64,000 nucleotides of DNA from CAWINH01 sp963837425 (GTDB lineage Bacteria; Chloroflexota; Limnocylindria; QHBO01): NCBI GenBank assembly GCA_963837425.1, contig CAWINH010000004.1, positions 1 to 64,000 of the forward strand, given 5' to 3'. The notes under the pieces are model-generated. The model was not told where the DNA came from. It worked only from the letters and a program-made list of their open reading frames with translations, and made no database searches. The stretch's first letter is position 1. Each line of letters starts with the position of its first letter. Below, one piece after another: positions 33,199-42,422 of the stretch. Position numbers and translations under genes: made by a program.

Positions 33199-34436
33199 CG
33201 CGCCGCCAGCGACCGCTCCCTGTGCGCGCGCTCTGCCAGCGCGCGCTCCGCGCGCCGCCAGCCGAGGACGACCGGCACGGTCGCCGCGAAGGCAACCGCG
33301 ACCAGAAGCCAGGCGCCGCGGTATCCGCCGAGCTGATCGACGAGCCATCCGAAGACGACCGGGCTGCCCACGAAGCCGACATAGAAGGCGAACGTCACCG
33401 ATCCCGAGGCGCGGCCCGCGCGGCGCGAGCCCGAGGCGGTGATGACCGCCAGCATCCCGACCGAGTTCCAGGTGATGGCCGAGGCCGCGAACACGGCCGC
33501 CGCCACGAACGCGAGCCAGGCGCCGACCGATTCGACCGCGATGACGAGCGCGATCGCCACCACGGCGCCGAGGCCGAGGATCAGCAGCGGGGCGCTGAAC
33601 GAGCGCATGCGCTCGCTCGCCCAGGCCCACAGCACCCTGGAGAAGATGCCGACCAGGCCGATGGTGGCGACCACTGCCCCGGCCAGCGCGGTACTCGCGC
33701 CGGCGCGTTCGACGAGGTAGAGCGGCAGGTAGGCGTTCACCGCCGAGACGCCGCTCCCCATGAGGAAGGCGTAGGCCATCAGCCATCGAATGGCGTGCAT
33801 CGAGGTTCCCACGCCCGACCCGGGCTCCTGACCCACGGGTTCGTGATGGACCGGGTCCGCGGGAATGACGAGCAATGCCCCGATGACGGCGAGGGCCGGC
33901 ACGAGCGCGCTCCATGCCAGCGCCGCCCGCCAGCCCAGCGCCGCGGCCAGCGGGGTCAGGAGCAGCCCGGTGAGGAACGCGCCCAGCTGGACCCCGGCCT
34001 GCTTGCCGCCCATCGTCAGGCCGCGGCCGCCGCGGCGGACGTGCTCCGCAATGAGCTTGTTCGTGACCGGGTTGCCGGTGGCCAGCGCCAGGCCGCCGAA
34101 GGCCGCGCCGGCCAGCACCACGCCGAAGGTGGGAGCCCGCGCGATGACCAGCACAGCGCTGATCGTGACCACGAACGCGGCGAGCATCACCCGTCGGCCA
34201 CCAAGCCGGTCCGTGGCACGGCCCGCCAGCAGCGATAGCGGGCCACCCACCAGGAACAGCACGGTCGTCATCAACCCCAGCTGAGCACGGCTCAGGTGAA
34301 ACTCCGCGCGCAGGTCCGGCCCCAGCACCCCGAAGACGTAGCCGAGGTACGTCCCGCTCGTCATCGCCAGCGCCAGGATTCCGGTGAATGCCAGGCGCCA
34401 GCGCAGCGGGCGCGGCGGGGGGGCGGTGTCGGTCAC
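33195..34436 (-). CDS. MFS permease, nitrate/cyanate-like subgroup
   Basis: 413 residues and about 12 hydrophobic segments. RATDRLGGRRVML is the loop-2/3 signature, and GGKQAGVQLG in segment 4 region recalls CynX/NimT-like carriers. Small anionic substrates are typical of that branch but the substrate here is unknown. Its 5' neighbour on the same strand is the ABC block (34478), 41 bases upstream. Start at 34436, MTDTAPPPRPLRWR, is the only plausible one. Confidence 0.88.
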   Translation of the reverse strand: MTDTAPPPRPLRWRLAFTGILALAMTSGTYLGYVFGVLGPDLRAEFHLSRAQLGLMTTVLFLVGGPLSLLAGRATDRLGGRRVMLAAFVVTISAVLVIARAPTFGVVLAGAAFGGLALATGNPVTNKLIAEHVRRGGRGLTMGGKQAGVQLGAFLTGLLLTPLAAALGWRAALAWSALVPALAVIGALLVIPADPVHHEPVGQEPGSGVGTSMHAIRWLMAYAFLMGSGVSAVNAYLPLYLVERAGASTALAGAVVATIGLVGIFSRVLWAWASERMRSFSAPLLILGLGAVVAIALVIAVESVGAWLAFVAAAVFAASAITWNSVGMLAVITASGSRRAGRASGSVTFAFYVGFVGSPVVFGWLVDQLGGYRGAWLLVAVAFAATVPVVLGWRRAERALAERAHRERSLAAR

Positions 34437-34477
34437 CGGCCGAGCCTAGCCGAAGCCGGGGCGTCCTCGATGCGGGA

Positions 34478-35593
34478 TCAGGCGACGGTGCGTCGCAGGG
34501 TAGCACCCGCCGCGGCCAGCACCACGACCACAAAGGCCGCGAGCACTCCGGTGTCGAGCAGCACCTGCGACGAGGCCAGCGTCTGTCCCTCGAGCATCAC
34601 GGCTCGCAGCGCGTCGACCGCGTACGTCAGCGGCAGGACGTTCGACACGACCTGCAGCCAACCCGGCTCGGCCGAGACCGGAACGATGAGCCCGGAGAGG
34701 AGGATCTGGGGCGCGACGACCAGCGGAATGAACTGCACGGCCTGGAACTCGCTCCGTGCGAAGGTGGACAGGAAGATGCCCAGGTTGATGGCGGCCAGCG
34801 CCAGCAGCACCTCGATCCCGAACACGAGCCACAGGCTGCCGGCGTTGTAGAGGCCCAGCAGCCAGGTGCTGAACGCGAGCACCTCGGCCGCCTGGACGAG
34901 GGCGACGGCGGTGAAACCAAGCATGTAGCCAAGGACGATCTCGGAGCGGCGCAGAGGGCTGGCGAGCAACCGCTCGAGCGTCCCCAGCGAGCGCTCGCGG
35001 AGGAACGAGATCGAGGTCACCACGTAGACGAGGAAGAAGACGACGAGGCCGATGAAGGGGCCGCCCAGCAGGTCGAGGGCCCCCAGGTCGGCGCGGCCGT
35101 ACAGGTAGCTGGTCTGGATGTCGAGGGTCGGGAGCGTGAAGACGCCAGTCGGGATCAGCGAGGTCAGCGCTCCCGGCAGGGCCTGGCTGAGCGCCGCGCC
35201 GATGCGTGCTGCCGCTGCCTGGTCGGTCCCGCGCAACCGCAGCTCGGGCTGCAACGCCCCGCCGGCCAGCGCCTGCTGGGTCAGGTCCTGGGGAAGGATC
35301 AGGTACCCGTCGATCTCCCCCGCCTTGAGAGCGGCCTCGGCGGCGTCACTCGACATCTCCCGCAGGTCGACCTGCTCCGAGCCGCGCAGACCGGTCGTGA
35401 TGGCAGCCCCCACCGGACCCGCGTCGAGGTTGACGATCCCGAGCGAGGCCGGCTGCATCTCCCCGGAGAAGAGGAGGGAGAAGAGGCCGAGCATGACGAC
35501 CGGGGTGACGAGCAGGAGGGCGAGCGTGCGTCGGTCGTGACGGAACTGCTGGAGCAGCCGGCGGGTGATCGCGAACGTTCGGTGCAGGCTCAT
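34478..35593 (-). CDS. ABC-2 permease with large extracellular loop (exporter 1)
   Basis: 371 residues. The first membrane segment (about 22-42) is followed by a long hydrophilic loop (about 45-180) with QALPGALTSLIPTG, then five more segments around 190-365 including FLRERSLGTLERLLASPLRRSE. This layout (1 TM, loop, 5 TM) is the ABC2_membrane_3 family of drug/Na+/lipid exporters. The start at 35593 overlaps the ATPase stop by ATGA. This is the last gene of the six-gene run. Confidence 0.9.
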   Translation of the reverse strand: MSLHRTFAITRRLLQQFRHDRRTLALLLVTPVVMLGLFSLLFSGEMQPASLGIVNLDAGPVGAAITTGLRGSEQVDLREMSSDAAEAALKAGEIDGYLILPQDLTQQALAGGALQPELRLRGTDQAAAARIGAALSQALPGALTSLIPTGVFTLPTLDIQTSYLYGRADLGALDLLGGPFIGLVVFFLVYVVTSISFLRERSLGTLERLLASPLRRSEIVLGYMLGFTAVALVQAAEVLAFSTWLLGLYNAGSLWLVFGIEVLLALAAINLGIFLSTFARSEFQAVQFIPLVVAPQILLSGLIVPVSAEPGWLQVVSNVLPLTYAVDALRAVMLEGQTLASSQVLLDTGVLAAFVVVVLAAAGATLRRTVA

Positions 35594-36309
35594 TCCGAAC
35601 CTCCCGCCAGGCGCAGGAACGCGTCCTCGAGGCGCTCGCTGCCCGCGCGATGGCGCAGGTCGTCGGCCGTGCCCTCCGCGATCATGCGGCCGGCACGGAT
35701 CAGTCCGAGTCGATCGCAGCGCTCGGCCTCGTCCATCACGTGGCTCGAGATGACGATCGTGGCGCCGTCGGCGGCCATCCGTCGCAGGCCGTCCCACAGC
35801 TCGGCGCGCAGCTGCGGGTCGACCCCCACCGTCGGCTCGTCGAGCAGCAGCAGGCGCGGGCCGTGCACGAGGCTGCAGGCCAGCGATAGGCGGGTGCGCA
35901 TGCCGCCCGACAGCGTGGCGGCCACCGATCGGCGCCGATCGCTGAGGTGGACGAAGCGGAGGGCGGCGTCGACGTCGCCACCGCCGTGGATCGCGGCGAA
36001 GAACCGCAGGTTCTCCTCCGCGGTCAGGTCCTCGTACAGCGCGGGCGCCTGGGTCATGTACCCGATCTCGGACAGGACGGAGGAGTCTGGCATGCGATGG
36101 TCGAGAACGCGCACCTCGCCCGACTCGTGGTGGAGCAGGCCGACCAGCGAGCGGATGAGCGTGGTCTTGCCCGAGCCGTTCGGGCCCAGCAGCCCGTAGA
36201 CCTGGCCGGTCGGCACCTCGAGGCTGATGCCGTCGAGGGCGGTGATCGCACCGAACCGCTTCGTGAGGTCGCGGACCCGGATCGCGGCCGCGGGCGTGCT
36301 GCCAATCAT
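35590..36309 (-). CDS. ABC ATPase (exporter 1)
   Basis: 239 residues. Walker A GPNGSGKTT, Q-loop MTQAPALYEDLTAEENL, signature LSGGMRTRLSLACSLV, Walker B LLLLDEPTVGVDP and switch SSHVMDEAE, all canonical. ATG at 36309; the upstream in-frame ATG at 36393 falls inside the neighbouring gene. It is one base from the permease above it and overlaps the permease below, so the unit is tightly coupled. Confidence 0.93.
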   Translation of the reverse strand: MIGSTPAAAIRVRDLTKRFGAITALDGISLEVPTGQVYGLLGPNGSGKTTLIRSLVGLLHHESGEVRVLDHRMPDSSVLSEIGYMTQAPALYEDLTAEENLRFFAAIHGGGDVDAALRFVHLSDRRRSVAATLSGGMRTRLSLACSLVHGPRLLLLDEPTVGVDPQLRAELWDGLRRMAADGATIVISSHVMDEAERCDRLGLIRAGRMIAEGTADDLRHRAGSERLEDAFLRLAGGSE

Positions 36310-36310
36310 C

Positions 36311-37105
36311 TCAGACCGCCACGTCGCGCCGGCGGAAGGCGGGGATGGCCAGGCCCACGAACACGACCGCCGCCGCGAGCAGGATGAGCCCATCGGCCAC
36401 CTGCCAGCCGTTCACCAACGGCTTGCCCCCGTTGTAGAAGTAGAAGGGCGAAATGTGCTGCGCCCAGGCGATGGCGTCGACCGACGGGGCCAGGTTGTTC
36501 GCCAGGTAGCCGGCCACCGCCAGTGCTCCAACCACGCCAAGCGCCACCGAGCGCCTGCCGGTCGCGGCGCCGATGAGTAGCGCCAGGGTCCCGTACAGGA
36601 GCCCCAGGAGCACGAGCTGGACCGTGGCGGCGGCCAGGAGGTGCGGGCCGATCTCCGTGAACTGCGCGGGCCCGGCGGCGATCACCATCGCCAGCCACAG
36701 CGCGACGCCGGCCACGAGGAGGGCCACGACCATTGCGGCAGCGCGCTGGACGACGACCTGCCAGCGCTCCACCGGATGCGAGAGCAGGACGTCGAGCCGG
36801 CCCGCCTCTTCCTCGCCGGCGATCGCCCGGCCGCCGAGCATCGCACCGTAGATGATCACGAGCACCGGTCCCAGCAGGCCGTAGGTCGTAGCTCCCAGGT
36901 AGCCGGCCGGGCTGCTGATGTCCGTGAAGCCGAGCGCCTCCATGACCCCCGCCGGGTAGGCATCCAGGAACTGCTTCAGCTCCGGGGTGTCCATCGTGGG
37001 CCAGAAGGCCGCGTACATGACACCGATCGCGGCGACCGCCAGCGCCCAGAGCACGATCCCGCGCCGCTGGTCCCAGATCGTCTTGCTGAACACGCTACGC
37101 AGCAT
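36311..37105 (-). CDS. ABC-2 permease (exporter 2)
   Basis: 264 residues from ATG at 37105 (MLRSVFSKTIWDQRRG); the upstream ATG at 37120 adds five residues. About six hydrophobic segments, with the loop EEEAGRLDVLLSHPVERWQVV and a Tyr-rich PFYFYNGGKPL segment toward the C-terminus. This resembles the ABC2_membrane_5 type used in lantibiotic or polyketide exporters. It overlaps the stop of the ATPase gene 37095-38000 by 11 bases. Confidence 0.88.
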   Translation of the reverse strand: MLRSVFSKTIWDQRRGIVLWALAVAAIGVMYAAFWPTMDTPELKQFLDAYPAGVMEALGFTDISSPAGYLGATTYGLLGPVLVIIYGAMLGGRAIAGEEEAGRLDVLLSHPVERWQVVVQRAAAMVVALLVAGVALWLAMVIAAGPAQFTEIGPHLLAAATVQLVLLGLLYGTLALLIGAATGRRSVALGVVGALAVAGYLANNLAPSVDAIAWAQHISPFYFYNGGKPLVNGWQVADGLILLAAAVVFVGLAIPAFRRRDVAV

Positions 37106-38000
37106 CGGGGGCCTCGGCATCCGCGTAGTAGGTGAAGAACAGCTCCTCGAGATCGGGCTCCTCGACCACCAGGCTCGCCACCGGGTAGCGCGCGATCATC
37201 TTGATAAGGGGGTCCGCGCGGCCGGCAAGGCGGCAGCGGAGGACGCCGTCGCGGGCTTCGACCTCCAGCACACCGGGGAGCTCGCGGAAGGCCTCGGTCG
37301 AGACGGGCTCGTCGAACTGGACCTCCACCCGCCGCACCGCGCGGCTGCGGAGCGATGCCACATCCTCGACCGCCACCATGCGTCCGTCCCGCACGATCCC
37401 CACCCGGTTCGCGATCTGCTGCACCTCCGAGAGCACGTGCGACGACATGAAGACGGTCTGTCCCGAGCCGCGCGCCTCCCGAGCGAGGTCGAGAAAGCGC
37501 TGCTGCATGATCGGGTCGAGACCACCGGTCGGCTCGTCGAGAATCAGCAGCTCCGGCTCGTGCATGAAGGCCTGCACGATCCCGATCTTCTGGCGGTTCC
37601 CCTTCGAGAGGCTCCCGATTCGCGTTGTGAGGTCGAGCTCGAACCGGTCGGCCAGGGAGCGGATGCGGTCGGCCGCGACGCCGCCGCGCAGGTAGCCGAG
37701 GTGGGTGAGCAGCTCTCGCGACGACTGGCCACCGTCCACGACGAAGTCGCCCGCCAGGTAGCCGATCCGGCGCCGGAGCGCCGCACCGCCGACGCGCGGC
37801 TCCTGGCCGAGCACCCGGATCGTCCCCGAGGTCGGATGGAGCAGGTCCAGGAGGAGCCGGATCGTCGTCGTCTTGCCGGCGCCGTTCGGCCCCAGGAAGC
37901 CGTACACCTCGCCGGCCTGGACCTCGAGGTCCAGGCCGTCCAGGCCGCGTCGTCGACCATAGAACTTGCGAAGGCCATCGGTTTGGATGACATCGGCCAT
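37095..38000 (-). CDS. ABC ATPase (exporter 2)
   Basis: 301 residues. Walker A GPNGAGKTT, signature region LSKGNRQKIGIVQAF (LSKGN, a variant of LSGGQ), Walker B LLILDEPTGGLDP, switch SSHVLSEVQ. A C-terminal region of about 85 residues after the fold is typical of DrrA/CcmA-like exporters. The Lys in the signature position is a BcrA-type variant. It is 54 bases from the exporter-3 permease. Confidence 0.93.
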   Translation of the reverse strand: MADVIQTDGLRKFYGRRRGLDGLDLEVQAGEVYGFLGPNGAGKTTTIRLLLDLLHPTSGTIRVLGQEPRVGGAALRRRIGYLAGDFVVDGGQSSRELLTHLGYLRGGVAADRIRSLADRFELDLTTRIGSLSKGNRQKIGIVQAFMHEPELLILDEPTGGLDPIMQQRFLDLAREARGSGQTVFMSSHVLSEVQQIANRVGIVRDGRMVAVEDVASLRSRAVRRVEVQFDEPVSTEAFRELPGVLEVEARDGVLRCRLAGRADPLIKMIARYPVASLVVEEPDLEELFFTYYADAEAPDAA

Positions 38001-38054
38001 GCAGCCGTCACCCTACATGAGCAACCTCGCTCGCTCCAAGGCCATTCGACCCGA

Positions 38055-38831
38055 TCAGGCCGATCGTTGATAGCTGCGAAACGTCGCCGTCGCGATCGCC
38101 ACCGCGACGACGGCGACGACGAGGAGACCGCCGAGGCGCGGCAGGATCAGGGACCAGTCGGGACTCGCGGCGAGCGCCTCGCGGCCGGCCTCGACCGCCC
38201 AGTTCACCGGGTTGAAGCGGGCCACGCTCGCGATCCAGCCGGGGACCAGGGCGAGCGGCATGAACGCCGCCGACAGGAACGTGAGCGGCAGGACCATGAG
38301 CGTGGAGATCCCGATCACCGACTCCCGCTGGCGGAGCGTGAGCGCCGCGGCGTCCGACAACGATGCCGTCGTGAATGCGAGCAGGATCGCGCACACGACG
38401 AGGACGCCGAAGCCGAGCGGGCCGCTTGCGAAGTGCGCACCGAGCAGCCACGCCAGGCCGCCGATGATCAGCGACTGGATCGTGAGGCTGATCGCCTCGT
38501 ACGCGGTTCGGCCCACGATCAGGCTGGACCGATGGATGGGAGCCACCAGGAAGCGATCCATGATCGAGCGGTCGATGTCCTCGATGATCCCCATCCCGCT
38601 CCAGCTCGAAGAGAAGAGCGCGGTCATCAGGACCACCCCGGGAACGAGGTAGTCGAGGTAGCTGGCGGCCCCGGTGAAGCCCGGGATCTCCGCCACGCTC
38701 TTGAACAGCGCGCCAAAGAGAAGCAGCCAGATCACGGGCTGCACGATCGTGACCAGCACGAACCACGGCTGGCGGTAGAGCGCCCGCGCATGGCGCTGGG
38801 TCATGGACAGGGACTGGGCAATGGCGGTCAT
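38055..38831 (-). CDS. ABC-2 permease (exporter 3, DrrB-like)
   Basis: 258 residues and six hydrophobic segments. Hallmarks are QPVIWLLLFGALFK in segment 1, a loop with MDRFLVAPIHRSSLIVGR, and the C-terminal FNPVNWAVEAGREAL. The closest known type is the daunorubicin-resistance permease DrrB. The start at 38831 overlaps the ATPase stop by ATGA. Confidence 0.9.
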   Translation of the reverse strand: MTAIAQSLSMTQRHARALYRQPWFVLVTIVQPVIWLLLFGALFKSVAEIPGFTGAASYLDYLVPGVVLMTALFSSSWSGMGIIEDIDRSIMDRFLVAPIHRSSLIVGRTAYEAISLTIQSLIIGGLAWLLGAHFASGPLGFGVLVVCAILLAFTTASLSDAAALTLRQRESVIGISTLMVLPLTFLSAAFMPLALVPGWIASVARFNPVNWAVEAGREALAASPDWSLILPRLGGLLVVAVVAVAIATATFRSYQRSA

Positions 38832-39802
38832 GCGTAGGACTCCCCGGTGGCTGCGTAGGTCCGGCCGGTATGCCGGAGGTAGACGTCGTCGAGGGATGGG
38901 CGTGAAACGGTGACCGAGGCGACCGCGATGCCCGCGGCATCGAGAGCTGAGATGAGGGCCGGCACCACGGAGGCGCCGTGCGTGGCGCGGGCGCGCAGCA
39001 TCCGACCGTCGACCGACGGCTCGGAAAGGCCGTGGACCCCCGCCAGGGAGCCGGTCACCCGACCATTGCTGTCGGGTTGGGCAAGCTCGACGCTGATCGC
39101 GTCGCCGTGGAGCTCCGCCTTCAGTTCGTCGGGCGTGCCGGTTGCGACCACCCGCCCGCGGTCGACGATCGCCAAGCGGCGTGCCAGCCGGTCCGCCTCC
39201 TCGAGGTAGTGCGTCGTCAGGAGGATCGTCAGCCCGTCCTCGCGAGTCAGGCGCGCGATCTCCTCCCACAGCTCCGCGCGGGCTTCGGGGTCGAGCCCCG
39301 TCGTCGGCTCATCGAGGAAGAGCGCCCGCGGCCGATGCACGAGGCCCATCGCCACGTCGAGCTTCCGCTGCATGCCGCCCGAGTAGGTGCGCACCAGGCG
39401 ATCGGCTGCATCGGTCAGGCCGAAGCGCCTGAAGAGCCCGTCGACGCGCTCGCGAAGCGCCGGCCCGCGCATCCCGTGGATCCGCGCCTGGAGGCCGAGG
39501 TTCTCACGCCCGGTGGCCTCCGGGTCGACCGCCGCCCGCTGGCCCACCGATCCGATGGCGCGACGCACCGCCTCCGGGTCGGCGAGCACGTCGATCCCGG
39601 CGACGACCGCGCTGCCGGCGTCCGGCCGCGACAGGGTCGTCAGGACCTTGACCGCGGTCGTCTTCCCCGCCCCGTTCGGGCCGAGGAGACCGAAGACGGT
39701 CCCGGTTTCCACCGCAAAGCTCATGCCGTCGAGAGCCACCACGTCGCCGGGGTAGCGCTTCACCAGCCCCTGTGCGACGATCGCCCCAACATCGCCCTGC
39801 AT
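38828..39802 (-). CDS. ABC ATPase (exporter 3, DrrA-like)
   Basis: 324 residues. Walker A GPNGAGKTT, signature YSGGMQRKLDVAMGLV, Walker B LFLDEPTTGLDP and switch TTHYLEEADRLARRL. A C-terminal domain of about 90 residues ends in RTYAATGESYA. DrrA-type ATPases drive export of aromatic polyketide drugs. ATG at 39802 is fixed by GGAG seven bases upstream; an in-frame ATG at 39871 would overlap the divergent regulator. First gene of the six-gene exporter run. Confidence 0.93.
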   Translation of the reverse strand: MQGDVGAIVAQGLVKRYPGDVVALDGMSFAVETGTVFGLLGPNGAGKTTAVKVLTTLSRPDAGSAVVAGIDVLADPEAVRRAIGSVGQRAAVDPEATGRENLGLQARIHGMRGPALRERVDGLFRRFGLTDAADRLVRTYSGGMQRKLDVAMGLVHRPRALFLDEPTTGLDPEARAELWEEIARLTREDGLTILLTTHYLEEADRLARRLAIVDRGRVVATGTPDELKAELHGDAISVELAQPDSNGRVTGSLAGVHGLSEPSVDGRMLRARATHGASVVPALISALDAAGIAVASVTVSRPSLDDVYLRHTGRTYAATGESYA

Positions 39803-39812
39803 TGTTGATCTC

Positions 39813-39849
39813 CTAACTCGCTTAGATGCTAAACTACTTGCATTCTTAG
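39813..39849. promoter_or_regulatory. Multiple CTAA/TTAG operator half-sites for the MarR-fusion
   Basis: Half-sites CTAA (39813-39816), TTAG (39822-39825), CTAA (39829-39832) and TTAG (39846-39849) lie in the 62-base gap between the divergent starts at 39802 and 39865. TTAG-ATG-CTAA (39822-39832) is a perfect 11-base palindrome. This is the expected place for a MarR repressor to control both directions. Confidence 0.6.
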
Positions 39850-39864
39850 CCACTGGAGGGATCC

Positions 39865-40992
39865 GTGTCAAGCACCGAGCGCGCCGGGGCCTGGCGTCAG
39901 CTCCTGACGCAGGCGGTCGTTCTCCATGAGGCGATCGCGGAGCGGCTCGGCGTCAACGCGACGGACCTCAAGTGCCTCGAACTCGCGAGTGGCGAAGACT
40001 CCCTCACCCCGACCCGTCTCGCGGAGCTGGCGGGCCTCACCACCGGCGCGGTCACAGGCGTCCTCGATCGCCTCGAACGGGCCGGGATCGCTCGGCGCGA
40101 GCCGGATGCCGCGGATCGCCGCAGCGTCGTGGTTCGCATCGATCCGACGCGGGCGGCGGAGCTCGCCGCTCTCTACCGTCCCCTGCTCGACGCGCTCGCC
40201 AAGCTGACGGCCGGGCTGCCGGCCACGACCCGTGACGCGGTCGAGCGGACCGTGCTGGCAGCCTCGGAGACGGCCGCCGCGGAGACCGGACGCCTGCGGA
40301 TCGCGGCTCGTGGCGGGATGGTCGGCGACACGTACGTGGCGCCGCTGGCCGGGGCCACGCGCGGCCGGCTCATCTTCGGCTCAGGAGCACCGCGCCTGAC
40401 GCTGAACGCCCAGGCGCTCGGACAGCAGGCGCGGATGGTCATGGAGACGAGCGCCTCGCGGCTGACCCTTGGTGGAGGAGCGGGCCCCGATGAGCTGATT
40501 CGTGCCCACTTCGACGGACCCGCCCCCGAGGTCCGGGTCAGCGACGGTGTGGCGACTCTCCGCTATCGGCGTCGCGCGCTCGACTTCAAGAGCCGCGGCG
40601 CTTCGGTCGAGCTCAACCCGACGATTCCGTGGACGCTCCAGGTCGATGGCGGCGTTACCGATCTCGTCGCGGATCTCCGGGGCCTGCGGCTGGGAGGGCT
40701 GGAGCTCCACGGCGGGGCAAACCACCTGCGCCTCCAGCTTCCGGCGCCGGACGGCACCGTGCGCCTCGTGGTGACCGGCGGCGCGAACCGCGCGCGCTTC
40801 GAGCGACCGGCGGGGACGGCGGCCAGCCTGCGCGTGCGCGGCGGCGTCTCGCACCTCCGCTTTGATGATCAGCGCCTGGATTCGGTGAGCGGCACGCTCA
40901 CGATGCGCTCCGATGACTTTGCCGGGGCGGCCGAGCGCTACGAGATCGACCTGTCGGGAGGCGCCTCGCACCTGACCGCCAGCCGCGGCTGA
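39865..40992 (+). CDS. MarR regulator fused to a C-terminal beta-rich (toastrack-like) domain
   Basis: 375 residues, more than twice a normal MarR. Residues about 1-140 are a full MarR winged helix: LTPTRLAELAGLTTGAVTGVLDRL, EPDAADRRSVVVRIDP and the DRR salt-bridge wing are clear. From about residue 160 to 375 the sequence has beta-strands with repeated Gly-Gly-Ala/Gly-Val turns (GGAGPDEL, GGVTDL, GGANHL, GGANRA, GGVSHL, GGASHL), i.e. a solenoid like the DUF4097/DUF2154 'toastrack' domains linked to envelope stress. GTG start with GGAGGG. It is divergent from six ABC exporter genes, its likely targets. No membrane segment, so both parts are cytoplasmic. Confidence 0.82.
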   Translation: MSSTERAGAWRQLLTQAVVLHEAIAERLGVNATDLKCLELASGEDSLTPTRLAELAGLTTGAVTGVLDRLERAGIARREPDAADRRSVVVRIDPTRAAELAALYRPLLDALAKLTAGLPATTRDAVERTVLAASETAAAETGRLRIAARGGMVGDTYVAPLAGATRGRLIFGSGAPRLTLNAQALGQQARMVMETSASRLTLGGGAGPDELIRAHFDGPAPEVRVSDGVATLRYRRRALDFKSRGASVELNPTIPWTLQVDGGVTDLVADLRGLRLGGLELHGGANHLRLQLPAPDGTVRLVVTGGANRARFERPAGTAASLRVRGGVSHLRFDDQRLDSVSGTLTMRSDDFAGAAERYEIDLSGGASHLTASRG

Positions 40993-41042
40993 CGCGACTC
41001 GGACGACCGGACACCAGCGAGCGGGCCGTTCGGCCCTTGCCG

Positions 41043-41069
41043 CCCGAGGCACGGCAGCGCAGCCTCGGG
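41043..41069 (+). promoter_or_regulatory. Leader hairpin directly before the korD start
   Basis: CCCGAGGC and GCCTCGGG form a perfect 8-bp stem around an 11-base loop. The stem ends five bases before the ATG at 41075, so its right arm overlaps the only purine-rich (GGGGTGAG) ribosome site. It could be a terminator of the MarR-fusion gene or a structure that hides the ribosome site. Confidence 0.45.
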
Positions 41070-41074
41070 GTGAG

Positions 41075-41326
41075 ATGGTCGTCGCCGTGGCTTCATGGCA
41101 GCCCCTCGACATCGCCAGCGAGCGCTGCAAGGGGTGCGAGCTTTGCATCAGCGCCTGCCCCAAGGACTGCCTGGCGCTGGACCGCACCCGCGTCAACGTG
41201 CTCGGCTATCACCCGATTCAGCTCACCGACGCCGCCGCCTGCACGAGCTGCGCCTTCTGCGCGCGGGTCTGCCCGGACACGGTGTTCACCATCTATGCAC
41301 TGCCGAAGGTGAGGTCAGCGTCGTGA
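41075..41326 (+). CDS. korD: 2-oxoacid:ferredoxin oxidoreductase, delta (ferredoxin) subunit
   Basis: 83 residues with two classic [4Fe-4S] motifs: CKGCELCISACPKDCL and CTSCAFCARVCPDT. These carry electrons from the TPP site to free ferredoxin. The gene leads a four-gene operon in the order delta, alpha, beta, gamma, the same as oorDABC of epsilonproteobacteria. GTGA overlap with the alpha gene. ATG at 41075 lies just after a hairpin. Confidence 0.92.
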   Translation: MVVAVASWQPLDIASERCKGCELCISACPKDCLALDRTRVNVLGYHPIQLTDAAACTSCAFCARVCPDTVFTIYALPKVRSAS

Positions 41327-42422
41327 CCGTCGCGATCGAGCCCGATCTCGCCCGGCGGCGCCGCGTGCTCATGAAGGGCAACGAGGCGATCGCCGAGGCC
41401 GCCATCCAGGCCGGGTGCGACGCGTACTTCGGCTATCCGATCACTCCGCAGGCGGAGCTGCTCGAGTGGATGGCGCGCCGCATGCCGGAGCTCGGGCGCG
41501 TCTTCGTCCAGGCCGAGAGCGAGCTGGGCGCCATCAACATGGCGCTCGGCGCCGCCGCGACCGGGGCGCGCGTGCTCGTCAGCTCGTCGAGCCCGGGGAT
41601 CAGCCTCATGGCCGAAGCGATGAGCTACATGGCCGGCTCGGAAACGCCGGTGGTCCTCGTCAATGTCATGCGTGGGGGCCCGGGGCTGGGCAGCATCGGC
41701 CCATCGCAGAGCGATTACTTCCAGGCGGTGAAGGGCCATGGTCACGGCGACTACCGGGTGCCGGTCCTGGCGCCCGCCTCGATCAGCGAGGCGGTCGACC
41801 TGATCCCGACCGCCTTCGAGCTGGCGGAGCGCTATCGGACGCCGGTCATCGTCCTCGCCGACGGGATCCTGGGCCAGGCCATGGAACCGGTCTCCCTCTC
41901 GTTCCGGACGCCGGAGCGGGAGGCATTCGACTGGGCCCTGACCGGCGCGATCGACCGACCGCCACGCGTCCTGCGCTCGCTCCACCTTCAGCCCGAGGAG
42001 CTCGAGCGCCACAACGACCACCTCCAGGCGAAGTACCGCGAGATCGCGGCGCGTGAGGTCCGCTGGGAGGGTGAGCAGCTCAATGACGCCGAGCTCGTGA
42101 TCGTCGCCTACGGTACCGCCGCGCGCGTGGCACGCACCGCTGTGACCCGGGCGCGCAACGACGGGATCAGGGTTGGGCTGTTCCGGCCGATCAGCCTGTG
42201 GCCCTATCCCGAGGATGAGCTGCGAGCGCTCTCGAACGGGGTCTGGGGTGCGCTCGTCGTGGAGCTGTCGGCGGGCCAGATGGTGGAGGACGCGAGGCTG
42301 GCGATCGAGGGCCGCTGCCCGGTCGCCTTCCTGGGGCACACCGGCGGCGTGGTCCCCACCCCGGCCGAGATCGTCGCCGAGCTGCATCGGCTCGACGGGT
42401 GGACGCGGAAGGGAGGCCGCCG

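Noticed and set aside
36987..38837. Long open frame of 616 codons on the plus strand over the ABC genes
   Set aside because: Antisense to exporter 2 and 3 genes that have clear domains; composition is Arg/Gly/His-rich noise typical of GC-rich shadows.
41023..41036. Short GGGCCG-TT-CGGCCC hairpin after the MarR-fusion gene
   Set aside because: Only a 6-bp stem with a two-base loop and no U-tract; the stronger hairpin 41043-41069 was reported instead.
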